DNA from: Flavobacterium pectinovorum
GTDB lineage: Bacteria > Bacteroidota > Bacteroidia > Flavobacteriales > Flavobacteriaceae
Assembly: GCF_900142715.1 (NCBI RefSeq)
Contig: NZ_FRBX01000002.1
Span: 682,001 to 746,000, forward strand
Length of the DNA: 64,000 nucleotides
Direction of reading: 5' to 3'
The position numbers and the translations under genes are program-made. Position 1 is the stretch's first letter. Each line of letters begins with the position of its first letter. This document shows, piece by piece, positions 17,945-25,922 of this stretch. The notes beneath the pieces are model-generated. The model saw nothing but the letters and a program-made list of their open reading frames with translations, did not search any database and was not told the DNA's origin.

Positions 17945-18430
17945 TTAATCAATAATTCGATTAATCTGTGTAAAAGATTTTTGATAATAAGCTTCTTTGG
18001 TTGATGAAATTATTACACCTTTTGAGGTTGAAGAATGCACAAATTTTATTTCATCAGAATGGACTTCGGTAATTAAACCAACATGATTTATTTGGTTGCT
18101 TTTATTGGTTTTGAAAAATATTAAATCACCTTTTTTTGCATCGTCTAATCTAATTATTTTTCCAATTTTAGATTGTTCATACGAGCTTCTTGGCAGTTTA
18201 ATATTCTGAGAATCAAAAGTGGTGAAAACCAAGCCAGAGCAATCAAAACCATTTTTGGTTGTTCCTCCGGCTTTATAGCGTACGCCAATATTGTCTGTTG
18301 CAGTTTCGATTAAATTATTTACAATATATTTATTTTCTCGTTTTGATTCAGTTTTGTTTATTGCAGGTGATGTCGATTTACACGAAATAAACATCAAAGA
18401 CAACAAAGATAAAACGAGTATTTTTTTCAA
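17945..18430 (-). CDS. NlpC/P60 (C40) peptidase lipoprotein
   Basis: The 161-residue lipoprotein (lipobox Cys17, LMFISC) has one NlpC/P60 domain. Catalytic Cys64 is in GFDCSGLV, His116 in INHVGLI and a third polar residue, His132, in KFVHSS. These enzymes cut peptide stems of peptidoglycan (gamma-D-Glu-meso-DAP bonds). It is anchored to a membrane facing the periplasm. It sits 53 bp upstream of comEC and 10 bp after lpxB in one - strand run, so an envelope-remodelling role is plausible. Confidence 0.87.
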   Translation of the reverse strand: MKKILVLSLLSLMFISCKSTSPAINKTESKRENKYIVNNLIETATDNIGVRYKAGGTTKNGFDCSGLVFTTFDSQNIKLPRSSYEQSKIGKIIRLDDAKKGDLIFFKTNKSNQINHVGLITEVHSDEIKFVHSSTSKGVIISSTKEAYYQKSFTQINRIID

Positions 18431-18440
18431 AATAAAAAGG

Positions 18441-19556
18441 TTAAGATTTTAAATCGGCAACAATAAGTTTTGCAGTTTTTTTACTTGCGCCAATTCCGCC
18501 TAGTTTTTGCTCCAGAATATCATAATTTTTCAGCAGATTTTGACGATAATTTGGGTTTAGTAATTTTTGTAACTCTTCTTTAATACGTTTTGGATTGCAT
18601 TCGTTCTGAATCAATTCTGTTACAACTTCCTGATCCATAATTAAATTAACAAGCGAAATGTATTTTAAGGTAATAATGCGTTTTGCAATTTGGTAAGAAG
18701 CCCAGCTTCCTTTATAACAAACCACTTCGGGTACTTTAAAAAGTGCAGTTTCTAAAGTTGCTGTTCCGGATGTTACCAATGCAGCTGTTGAAGAACGCAG
18801 CAGATCATAAGTTTTATTAGAAATAAATTTGATGTTTTTATTGGTAATAAATTGCTGGTAAAATTCATAATCCTGACTTGGTGCGCCGGCAATTACAAAT
18901 TGATAATCCTGAAAATCATCAACAACACTTAACATCAAACTTAGCATTTTGGTGATTTCCTGCTTGCGGCTTCCGGGCAAAACAGCAATAATCGGCTTTT
19001 CACTCAATTGATTTTCTTTTCTAAAAATAACTTCATCAAAAGGCGGCTGATTTTGAATAGCATCAATTAAAGGATGACCAACAAAATCTACCGGGAAATG
19101 ATGTTTGTCTTCATAAAAACTTTTTTCGAAAGGTAAAATCACAAACATCTTGTCGACATCCTGTTTGATGGCTTTGATTCTGTTTTCTTTCCAGGCCCAA
19201 ATTTGAGGAGAAATATAGTAGTGCGTTTTGTAATTTAATGCTTTTGCCCATTTTGCAATACGCATATTAAAACCAGGATAATCTATAAAAATAATGACAT
19301 CTGGCTGAAAATATGTAATATCTTTTTTGCAAAAAGCAATATTGCTAAAAATGGTTTTTAAGTTAAAAATAACTTCAACAAACCCCATAAAGGCTAGTTC
19401 ACGATAATGTTTTACCAGAGTTCCTCCGGCTTTTTGCATTAAATCACCTCCCCAGAATCTAATTTCAGCCTGAGGATCTTCCTCATATAATGCCTTCATT
19501 AAATTTGAACCGTGTAAATCTCCAGAGGCTTCGCCAGCTATTATGTAGTATTTCAT
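18441..19556 (-). CDS. lpxB: Lipid-A-disaccharide synthase
   Basis: The 371-residue sequence has the GT19 hallmarks: the N-terminal MKYYIIAGEASGDLHGSNLM, FVGHPL near the middle, the nucleotide-sugar loop AVLPGSRKQEI, and VTSGTATLETALFKVPEVVCYK. LpxB joins UDP-2,3-diacylglucosamine to lipid X to give the lipid A disaccharide, at the cytoplasmic face of the inner membrane. The length is typical. A TATCTTTG box at 19611-19618 (- strand) suggests its own promoter within the surE operon. Confidence 0.95.
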   Translation of the reverse strand: MKYYIIAGEASGDLHGSNLMKALYEEDPQAEIRFWGGDLMQKAGGTLVKHYRELAFMGFVEVIFNLKTIFSNIAFCKKDITYFQPDVIIFIDYPGFNMRIAKWAKALNYKTHYYISPQIWAWKENRIKAIKQDVDKMFVILPFEKSFYEDKHHFPVDFVGHPLIDAIQNQPPFDEVIFRKENQLSEKPIIAVLPGSRKQEITKMLSLMLSVVDDFQDYQFVIAGAPSQDYEFYQQFITNKNIKFISNKTYDLLRSSTAALVTSGTATLETALFKVPEVVCYKGSWASYQIAKRIITLKYISLVNLIMDQEVVTELIQNECNPKRIKEELQKLLNPNYRQNLLKNYDILEQKLGGIGASKKTAKLIVADLKS

Positions 19557-19610
19557 AAAAGTATTTTTGAGATGTGTTTTATTTTAAAAACACAACAAAA
19601 TTTTGCAATG

Positions 19611-19618
19611 CAAAGATA
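19611..19618 (-). promoter_or_regulatory. -7 promoter box of lpxB
   Basis: TATCTTTG on the - strand, identical to the box of mvaA, lies in the 66-bp gap between the small membrane gene and lpxB. No correctly spaced TTG is evident. Confidence 0.4.
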
Positions 19619-19622
19619 GAAT

Positions 19623-19895
19623 TTAAATAAACAAAGTAGAAATCGCCAAAACAATTACAGCAAAAATGACTCCTCTTGCCATAAATTCTTTATTGATTTT
19701 TAAAAGAATTGTAAAAACAACTAAATTTAAAGTGGCTCCTAAAGCAATCACTTTTCCCAAATAGCCATATTGTTTTATTGTCTTAATTCCGGTTGAAATT
19801 TCAAAATCAGTAAAGATTTTTATAAATAAAAAACTCCCCAGGAAGGCGACAAAAATTCCAATTAAGAAACCAATAGTAATATCTTTTTTATTCAT
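19623..19895 (-). CDS. Small three-helix membrane protein, unknown function
   Basis: This 90-residue protein has three hydrophobic helices (about residues 6-26, 45-63 and 70-88). It overlaps the 3' end of surE by 8 bp and precedes lpxB, so it belongs to that operon. I do not recognise a named family; small proteins of this kind between surE and lpxB occur in Flavobacteriia. A lipid or envelope role is only suggested by position. Confidence 0.7.
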   Translation of the reverse strand: MNKKDITIGFLIGIFVAFLGSFLFIKIFTDFEISTGIKTIKQYGYLGKVIALGATLNLVVFTILLKINKEFMARGVIFAVIVLAISTLFI

Positions 19896-20667
19896 TTAAA
19901 TTCCATGTATTAAGTTGTTGTATAGTGTGATGCGCTGTTAAATCAAATTGCACAGGAACTACCGAAATATAACCGTTTTCCAGAGCCCATTCATCAGTAT
20001 CTTCTCCTTGATCTTCGTTTGTAAACTTACCTGTTAGCCAATAATAATCTTTGCCAAAAGGTGTTTGGCGCTTGTCGAATTTCTGAGCATAGTAAGCTTT
20101 CGCCTGACGACAAATTTTGACACCCTTAATTTCATTTTCTTTTAATTTCGGAAAATTGACATTTAAAACTACACCTTTTGGTAATCCGTTCGCAATTGTT
20201 TCCAGAGTAATTCTTTTGACAAAAGATTTTACAGGTTCAAAATCGGCATTCCAGTCAAAATCTAATAAAGAGAAACCAATTGCCGGGATCCCCTCAATTC
20301 CTGCTTCAACCGCGGCACTCATAGTTCCGGAATAAATAACATTTATAGAAGAATTTGATCCGTGGTTAATTCCTGAAACACACAAATCAGGTTTTCTTTT
20401 CATGATTTCATTTACTGCCAGTTTGACGCAATCAACGGGAGTTCCGGAGCAGCTATATTCAGCAATTTCGTCGCCTTCTTTCGAAATTTTATCAAGATAA
20501 AGAGTATTATTGATAGTAATGGCATGTCCCATGGCGCTTTGTGGCTTGTCTGGCGCTACAACTATTACCTCGCCAATAGTTTCCATAACACTTATTAAAG
20601 CTCTGATACCGGGAGCCAGAATTCCGTCATCATTGGTAACTAATATAAGGGGCTTTTCTTGTTTCAT
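19888..20667 (-). CDS. surE: 5'/3'-nucleotidase SurE
   Basis: The 259 residues have the SurE active-site set: ILVTNDDGILAPGIRAL at the N-terminus (metal-binding Asp-Asp), DKPQSAMGHAIT, SGTPVDCV and SGINHGSNSS. SurE is a cytoplasmic metal-dependent nucleoside monophosphatase linked to stationary-phase survival. It is the first gene of the surE - small membrane protein - lpxB - NlpC/P60 - comEC run. The length is normal. Confidence 0.93.
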   Translation of the reverse strand: MKQEKPLILVTNDDGILAPGIRALISVMETIGEVIVVAPDKPQSAMGHAITINNTLYLDKISKEGDEIAEYSCSGTPVDCVKLAVNEIMKRKPDLCVSGINHGSNSSINVIYSGTMSAAVEAGIEGIPAIGFSLLDFDWNADFEPVKSFVKRITLETIANGLPKGVVLNVNFPKLKENEIKGVKICRQAKAYYAQKFDKRQTPFGKDYYWLTGKFTNEDQGEDTDEWALENGYISVVPVQFDLTAHHTIQQLNTWNLNE

Positions 20668-20714
20668 AATTTAAATAAGTGTTGTTATACAGCTAAAAAT
20701 GCTGCATTATATAA

Positions 20715-20722
20715 CAAATGTA
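20715..20722 (-). promoter_or_regulatory. -7 promoter box of surE
   Basis: TACATTTG on the - strand matches TAnnTTTG perfectly, 47 bases before the ATG. A TTG lies 24 bases further upstream (20747-20749 on the + strand as CAA), slightly beyond the usual spacing. Confidence 0.45.
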
Positions 20723-20839
20723 GTGACAGATTTTGTAGAAAAGTAACAATTAAAATAAAATTTGTCAACTAAAGTAAAGATGGCTTTGGTACTTCAAACA
20801 TTTTTATATCTTTAACAAAAAATTATAGTGAGCTTGGCT

Positions 20840-20868
20840 TTGTTGGCACAGTTTTTACCGTAACTTAG
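20840..20868 (+). promoter_or_regulatory. Candidate promoter of the tail-specific protease gene
   Basis: TTG at 20840-20842, an 18-base spacer and TAACTTAG at 20861-20868 (one mismatch). Transcription would start near 20872-20875. That makes the ATG at 20903 more comfortable than the ATG at 20882. Confidence 0.4.
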
Positions 20869-20902
20869 ATTAAAAAATTTGATGAATGCTATTATTATGT
20901 TT

Positions 20903-23065
20903 ATGAAAAGAAATTATAAAATACTTATAGCCGTATTATGCTTGTCTTTAACCTTATTTGCTTTTAAAATTAATGCAGATAAGCAAGATGATCCGGATCC
21001 AAACAGAGATAAAACGCTTTTAGAATTACTTGCTTTTGTTATTGAAAAAGGACATTACAGTCCTGCTGAAATAAATGATGAGTTTTCTAAAGGAATTTTC
21101 AAGGATTATATTGATGCGCTTGACCCCTCAAAAAGATTCTTTTTGCAGTCTGATATTGATGAATTTAAGCAATATGAATTGATGCTTGACGATCAGTTTT
21201 TAAACAAGGATCTTACCTTTTTCAATCTTACTTATACAAGATTGATGAAACGTATGGAAGAAAGCAAAAAACGCTATAAAACTATTTTAGCTCAACCTTT
21301 TAATTATAATGTTGACGAGACTTTTAATGCAGATTATGAGACGCTGCCTTATGCCAAAAATCTAACAGAAATTAATGAAAGATGGAGAAAGCAAATTAAA
21401 TTATCTACACTTTCATCACTTGTTACAAAACAAAAGTTGGAAGAAGATAAGAAAAAAACAGATCCTGCTTATAAAGTAAAATCGTTTGAAACTTTAGAAA
21501 AAGAAACTCGTGAAAGTTCTTTAAAATCTTTAGATGATAATTTTAGTCTTATTAAAGATTTGAATAAAGAAGATTGGTTTTCTGTGTACGTAAATTCTAT
21601 TATGACACGTTTTGACCCTCATACAAGTTATTTTGCACCAGAGGAAAAAGATCGTTTTGATGTGAATATCAGTGGAAAATTAGAAGGAATTGGTGCAAGA
21701 TTAACCAAGAAAAATGATTTTACTCAAATTGATGAATTAATTTCAGGAGGTCCGGCATGGAAAGGAAAACAACTTGAAGCGGGAGATTTAATTTTGAAAG
21801 TAGCACAAGGAAACGAAGAGCCTGTAGATGTTGTGGGAATGCGTTTGGATGATGTTGTGAAAAAAATTAAAGGACACAAAGGAACTGAAGTAAAACTTAC
21901 CGTTAAAAAAGTTGACGGAAGTATCAAAGTTATTTCTATTATAAGAGATGTTGTTGAAATCGAAGAAACATACGCAAAATCAAGTATTGTAGAAAAGAAT
22001 GGATTGAAATACGGGGTAATTTATTTACCTAAATTTTATATCGATTTTGAAAATAAAGATGGTCGCGATGCAGGAAAAGATATCGCTCTTGAAGTAGAGA
22101 GATTAAAAAAAGAAGATATTAACGGAATCGTACTTGATGTTCGTGATGATGGTGGTGGGTCTTTGTCTACAGTTGTAGATATTGCAGGTTTATTTATTGA
22201 AGAAGGACCAATTGTTCAGGTAAAATCTGCTGGAAAAAAGAAAGAAGTTTTATACGATAAAGATAAAAAGATAGAGTGGGACGGACCGTTAGTAATTATG
22301 GTTAACAGTTTCTCAGCTTCTGCTTCAGAAATTTTGGCTGCTGCAATTCAGGATTACAAGCGTGGTATTATCATTGGAAGTAAACAAACTTACGGAAAAG
22401 GTACTGTACAAAACGTTCTTGATTTAAATCAGTTTGTTCGTAATGCAAGTTATGGAGATTTGGGTGCACTGAAAATTACAGGACAAAAATTCTACAGAAT
22501 TAATGGAGGTTCAACTCAATTAGAAGGTGTTCATAGTGATGTTGTTATGCCAGATCGTTATGCGTATTTAAAAATGGGAGAACGCGATATTGATAATGCA
22601 ATGCCTTGGGATAAAATTGATCAGGCTGATTATAATACATGGACAGAAAACCAAAAATTTAATCAGGCAATTGCGAATAGTACAACTAGAATTGCTCAAA
22701 GTCCTCAATTTAAATTAATTGAAGATAATGCAAAATGGATTGATATTAAAAACAAAGAAAACACTTATAGTTTAAACATCAACAGTTTTAAAGCTACACA
22801 AGAACAAGTTGAAAACGAGGGTAAAAAATATAAACCAATTTCAGAATACAAAAACAATTTGGTTTTTAAATCACTGCCTTATGAAGAGCTTGAAATTAAA
22901 AACGATGCAACTTTAAAAGAAAAGAGAGAAGCCTGGCACCAGGCATTATCAAAAGATGTTTATGTAGAAGAAGCATTAAATGTTTTGGATGATTTGCAAA
23001 GTAAAGGTAATGTTGCAAAAGGTACTTCATCTAAAATGAAAAAAGATAAATTAGTAAAATCTTAA
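20903..23065 (+). CDS. Carboxy-terminal processing (tail-specific) protease, S41 family
   Basis: The start at ATG 20903 (MKRNYKILIAVLCLSLTLF) gives a normal signal sequence and about 720 residues; an in-frame ATG at 20882 would add seven. The order of domains is an N-terminal helical region, a PDZ domain (IDELISGGPAWKGKQLEAGD onward), the S41 protease core with catalytic Ser in VNSFSASASEIL and Lys in SKQTYGKGTVQ, and a Prc-type C-terminal domain. Such proteases degrade or trim periplasmic proteins from the C-terminus. It is a single gene with its own promoter and terminator. Confidence 0.9.
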   Translation: MKRNYKILIAVLCLSLTLFAFKINADKQDDPDPNRDKTLLELLAFVIEKGHYSPAEINDEFSKGIFKDYIDALDPSKRFFLQSDIDEFKQYELMLDDQFLNKDLTFFNLTYTRLMKRMEESKKRYKTILAQPFNYNVDETFNADYETLPYAKNLTEINERWRKQIKLSTLSSLVTKQKLEEDKKKTDPAYKVKSFETLEKETRESSLKSLDDNFSLIKDLNKEDWFSVYVNSIMTRFDPHTSYFAPEEKDRFDVNISGKLEGIGARLTKKNDFTQIDELISGGPAWKGKQLEAGDLILKVAQGNEEPVDVVGMRLDDVVKKIKGHKGTEVKLTVKKVDGSIKVISIIRDVVEIEETYAKSSIVEKNGLKYGVIYLPKFYIDFENKDGRDAGKDIALEVERLKKEDINGIVLDVRDDGGGSLSTVVDIAGLFIEEGPIVQVKSAGKKKEVLYDKDKKIEWDGPLVIMVNSFSASASEILAAAIQDYKRGIIIGSKQTYGKGTVQNVLDLNQFVRNASYGDLGALKITGQKFYRINGGSTQLEGVHSDVVMPDRYAYLKMGERDIDNAMPWDKIDQADYNTWTENQKFNQAIANSTTRIAQSPQFKLIEDNAKWIDIKNKENTYSLNINSFKATQEQVENEGKKYKPISEYKNNLVFKSLPYEELEIKNDATLKEKREAWHQALSKDVYVEEALNVLDDLQSKGNVAKGTSSKMKKDKLVKS

Positions 23066-23090
23066 TTTCTTAGAAAATTAATTTGTTATG

Positions 23091-23129
23091 AAAACGCTCC
23101 GAAAGTTTATATTTACGGAGCGTTTTTTT
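23091..23129 (+). terminator. Terminator after the tail-specific protease
   Basis: AAACGCTCCG pairs with CGGAGCGTTT, followed by a T tract. Confidence 0.9.
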
Positions 23130-23150
23130 ATGAACTTTAATTAAAATAAT

Positions 23151-23948
23151 ATGATAAAAAGTCTTGTGTTTAGTTTGATTGGCTTGGCATTGTTTTCTTG
23201 TAAAAGTGATGTGAAAGAGAAAAATGAAATTATAATTGAAGAATCTGAAAAAGATAATTCACCATCTTTTGCTTCAAGTCAAAGCAGTACAGATTCGTTT
23301 TATAATGTTTCTTATTTGCCAACATCTACGACAAACCAAATTGTAAAGCATAAGTATTACACACTATCATATAATGAAAAATTTGAGCAGGCAGAATGGG
23401 TTGCTTATGAATTAAAGAAAGAATATTTAAAAAATAATGATTTTAAAAGACCTTATTTTGTTGAAGATCCAAATGTAACAACGGGTTCTGCTGATTGGAG
23501 AAATTATAAAAAATCAGGATATGACAAAGGCCATTTGTGTCCGGCTGGAGATATGGAGTTTAATAAAGATGCTTATAATGATACTTTTTATACATCAAAT
23601 ATTTCGCCTCAAAGACATGATTTTAATAGCGGGATCTGGAATAGATTAGAGCAGAAAACACGTTATTGGGCAGGTAAGTATAATGATGTTTATGTGGTTA
23701 CAGGCGGAATCCTGAAAGATTCGAATAAAAAAATAGGAACAGAAAAAGTATCTGTTCCTAAATATTTTTATAAAATCATTTTGGCTAAATCAGGGAAAGA
23801 ACATAAAGCAATTGCTTTTTTAGTTCCGAATGAAGATAGCGATAAGTCACTTTATGATTTTGTAGTTTCTATTGAAACTTTAGAAAAAATGACTGGTATT
23901 AATTTCTTTCCGAATTTGAAAAATTTAAAAAGTAGTAAGGACTTTTAA
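23151..23948 (+). CDS. DNA/RNA non-specific endonuclease, lipoprotein
   Basis: The 265-residue protein has a lipobox (LALFSC, Cys17), a Ser/Glu-rich linker and a beta-beta-alpha metal nuclease domain of the NUC1 type. The signature is DKGHLCPAGDM with catalytic His128 (DKGH in place of the common DRGH), and a downstream metal-binding Asn lies in YTSNISPQRHDFNSGIWNRLE. It should degrade nucleic acids at the cell surface or in the periplasm. Its 3' end overlaps that of rpe by 24 bp in a convergent arrangement. Confidence 0.9.
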   Translation: MIKSLVFSLIGLALFSCKSDVKEKNEIIIEESEKDNSPSFASSQSSTDSFYNVSYLPTSTTNQIVKHKYYTLSYNEKFEQAEWVAYELKKEYLKNNDFKRPYFVEDPNVTTGSADWRNYKKSGYDKGHLCPAGDMEFNKDAYNDTFYTSNISPQRHDFNSGIWNRLEQKTRYWAGKYNDVYVVTGGILKDSNKKIGTEKVSVPKYFYKIILAKSGKEHKAIAFLVPNEDSDKSLYDFVVSIETLEKMTGINFFPNLKNLKSSKDF

Positions 23949-24587
23949 GTCAGCAATAGTTTGCGTTGGGTTTTCGGCTTTAAAAACAAAGCTTCCTGCA
24001 ACTAAAACATCAGCTCCGGCCTCTACTAGTTGTTTTGCATTTTTATTGGTTACACCACCGTCAATTTCGATAATTGTCGAAGCACCTTTTCTTGTAATTA
24101 AATCTTTTAGTTTTTTAACTTTAGCATAAGTGTTTTCGATGAAAGATTGCCCTCCAAAACCAGGATTAACGCTCATAATACAAACTAAATCAATGTCATT
24201 AATAACATCTTCTAATAAATCAATATTAGTATGAGGGTTGATGGCAACTCCTGCTTTCATTCCTTCGGCTTTGATGGCCTGAAGTGTTCTGTGTAAATGT
24301 GTACAGGCTTCGTAATGTACACTTAAAATATTGGCACCTAAATCAGCAAAAGTTTTGATATATCTGTCAGGATCAATAATCATCAAATGTACGTCGATTG
24401 TTTTTTTTGCATGTTTGGAAATTGCTTCCAAAACGGGCATTCCAAAAGAAATATTTGGAACAAAAACTCCATCCATAATATCAATATGAAACCAATCAGC
24501 CTCGCTGTTATTGATCATTTCGATATCACGTTGTAAATTGGCAAAATCAGCTGCAAGAACAGAAGGAGCAATAAGTGTATTCTTCAT
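23925..24587 (-). CDS. rpe: Ribulose-phosphate 3-epimerase
   Basis: The 220-residue TIM-barrel has the family motifs: APSVLAADFANL at the start, HIDIMDGVFVPNISFG, VHLMI, SVNPGFGGQSF and IIEIDGGV. It interconverts ribulose-5-phosphate and xylulose-5-phosphate in the pentose phosphate pathway. It is transcribed alone; a TACCTTTG box lies 27 bases before the start codon. The 3' end overlaps the convergent endonuclease gene. Confidence 0.95.
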   Translation of the reverse strand: MKNTLIAPSVLAADFANLQRDIEMINNSEADWFHIDIMDGVFVPNISFGMPVLEAISKHAKKTIDVHLMIIDPDRYIKTFADLGANILSVHYEACTHLHRTLQAIKAEGMKAGVAINPHTNIDLLEDVINDIDLVCIMSVNPGFGGQSFIENTYAKVKKLKDLITRKGASTIIEIDGGVTNKNAKQLVEAGADVLVAGSFVFKAENPTQTIADLKVLTTF

Positions 24588-24613
24588 TGTGTAGTTGTGT
24601 GTGTTATTTTTTG

Positions 24614-24621
24614 CAAAGGTA
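24614..24621 (-). promoter_or_regulatory. -7 promoter box of rpe
   Basis: TACCTTTG on the - strand matches TAnnTTTG perfectly, 26 bases upstream of the ATG. Confidence 0.45.
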
Positions 24622-24657
24622 GATTTTAGTTTGTTTAAAATAAAATTTTATTTTTCT

Positions 24658-24758
24658 AACCATTAAGAGATTAAGAAAATAAGTAGCAGTTGATATCCTT
24701 TTTTAGTTTTATAAACTGAATGATCTTCCTTAATTTAACTTAATATCTTAATGGTTAA
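24658..24758. repeat. Long-loop inverted repeat with TAACCATTAAGA arms
   Basis: TAACCATTAAGA at about 24658-24669 is matched by its complement TCTTAATGGTTA ending near 24758. Similarity continues into the loop side (GATTAAG / CTTAATA). The arms are about 25 bp with a loop of roughly 50 bp. It lies between rpe and rpoD and has no coding content. Confidence 0.6.
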
Positions 24759-24767
24759 AAAAAGCAA

Positions 24768-24796
24768 TAAAAAACTCCGGTAATCAGCCGGAGTTT
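24768..24796 (-). terminator. Terminator downstream of rpoD
   Basis: AAACTCCGG pairs with CCGGAGTTT around a 7-base loop, and six T follow when read on the - strand. It lies about 120 bp beyond the rpoD stop, past the GTTTCA repeat hairpin. Confidence 0.75.
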
Positions 24797-24850
24797 CAAT
24801 CATCAATCAAAAAACGAACAGTCAATCAAACTGTTGTTTGCGTTAAAAAG

Positions 24851-24907
24851 GTTTCAAGTTTCAAGTTTCAGGTTACTCATAGCAACATGAAACTTGAAAC
24901 CTGAAAC
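24851..24907. repeat. GTTTCA-type palindromic repeat, copy 1
   Basis: Arms of 20 bases (24851-24870 and 24888-24907) pair with one mismatch around a 17-base loop. The left arm is built of GTTTCAA units. The 19 bases at 24889-24907 recur exactly at 55838-55856. It lies just after the rpoD stop codon, so it forms a hairpin in the 3' end of that message. Confidence 0.75.
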
Positions 24908-24917
24908 AAAATATTAT

Positions 24918-25781
24918 TTATCCTAAATATGTTTTTAAGATTTTACTTCTAGAAGTGTGTTTTAATCTGCGGATTGCTTTTTCTTTAATCTGACGAACAC
25001 GCTCACGAGTTAGGTCGAAAGTTTCTCCAATTTCTTCTAAAGTCATTGGGTGTTGATCTCCAAGACCAAAATATAAACGAACAACATCTGCCTCTCTAGG
25101 GGTTAATGTTTCTAATGAACGTTCAATTTCAGTACGTAATGATTCGTGAATTAACTCTCTGTCCGGGTTTGGAGATTCTCCAGAACGTAAAACGTCGTAA
25201 AGGTTAGAATCTTCTCCTTCAACAAGAGGTGCATCCATAGATAAGTGACGACCAGAGTTTTTCATAGACTCTTTTACGTCGTTTACAGTCATGTCAAGTT
25301 CTTTTGCAATTTCTTCAGCAGAAGGCGGACGCTCGTTAGATTGCTCTAATAACGCATACATTTTGTTGATTTTATTGATAGAACCAATTTTGTTTAATGG
25401 TAAACGAACAATACGGGATTGTTCTGCCAAAGCCTGAAGGATCGATTGACGAATCCACCAAACTGCATAAGAGATAAATTTGAAACCACGAGTTTCATCA
25501 AAACGTTGAGCGGCTTTAATTAAACCTAAGTTTCCTTCGTTAATTAAATCAGGAAGTGTTAATCCTTGATTTTGATATTGTTTAGCTACCGATACTACGA
25601 AACGTAGGTTGGCTTTTGTAAGTTTTTCTAAAGCTCTTTGATCACCAGCCTTTATTCTTTGTGCTAATTCTACCTCTTCATCAGCGGTAATTAGGTCAAC
25701 TTTTCCGATTTCTTGTAGATATTTATCTAACGATGCAGTTTCACGATTGGTTACCTGCTTGGTGATTTTAAGTTGTCTCAT
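24918..25781 (-). CDS. rpoD: Primary sigma factor RpoD (short Bacteroidetes type)
   Basis: The 287-residue protein holds regions 1.2 to 4 of sigma-70: [58 protein letters not shown] (region 2.3-2.4) and [20 protein letters not shown] (region 4.2). It lacks the long region 1.1 and the non-conserved insert of proteobacterial RpoD, as usual in Bacteroidetes. It directs RNA polymerase to the TAnnTTTG promoters seen across this window. Unusually for the lineage, AAGGAG lies 8 bases before the ATG. Confidence 0.95.
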   Translation of the reverse strand: MRQLKITKQVTNRETASLDKYLQEIGKVDLITADEEVELAQRIKAGDQRALEKLTKANLRFVVSVAKQYQNQGLTLPDLINEGNLGLIKAAQRFDETRGFKFISYAVWWIRQSILQALAEQSRIVRLPLNKIGSINKINKMYALLEQSNERPPSAEEIAKELDMTVNDVKESMKNSGRHLSMDAPLVEGEDSNLYDVLRSGESPNPDRELIHESLRTEIERSLETLTPREADVVRLYFGLGDQHPMTLEEIGETFDLTRERVRQIKEKAIRRLKHTSRSKILKTYLG

Positions 25782-25789
25782 TGTATTGT

Positions 25790-25795
25790 CTCCTT
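25790..25795 (-). promoter_or_regulatory. Shine-Dalgarno sequence of rpoD
   Basis: AAGGAG on the - strand with an 8-base spacer to the ATG at 25781. Most genes here have no such sequence, so this is notable. Confidence 0.55.
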
Positions 25796-25865
25796 ATTTT
25801 TAAAGTGTACAATTAGTTATACGTAATAAGTTATGAAAAAGTTACAAATATTTTTGAAAAAAAAT

Positions 25866-25907
25866 AAAAATTCCCGTTTCTAAAGTTTAGAAACGGGAAT
25901 TTTTATT
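25866..25907 (-). terminator. Terminator of the DUF4249/TonB receptor operon
   Basis: AAATTCCCGTTTCTAAA and its complement TTTAGAAACGGGAATTT form a perfect stem, followed by T-rich sequence on both sides. It lies between the 584-residue gene and rpoD and ends the - strand operon. Confidence 0.85.
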
Positions 25908-25922
25908 TAATAATTTGATCTT

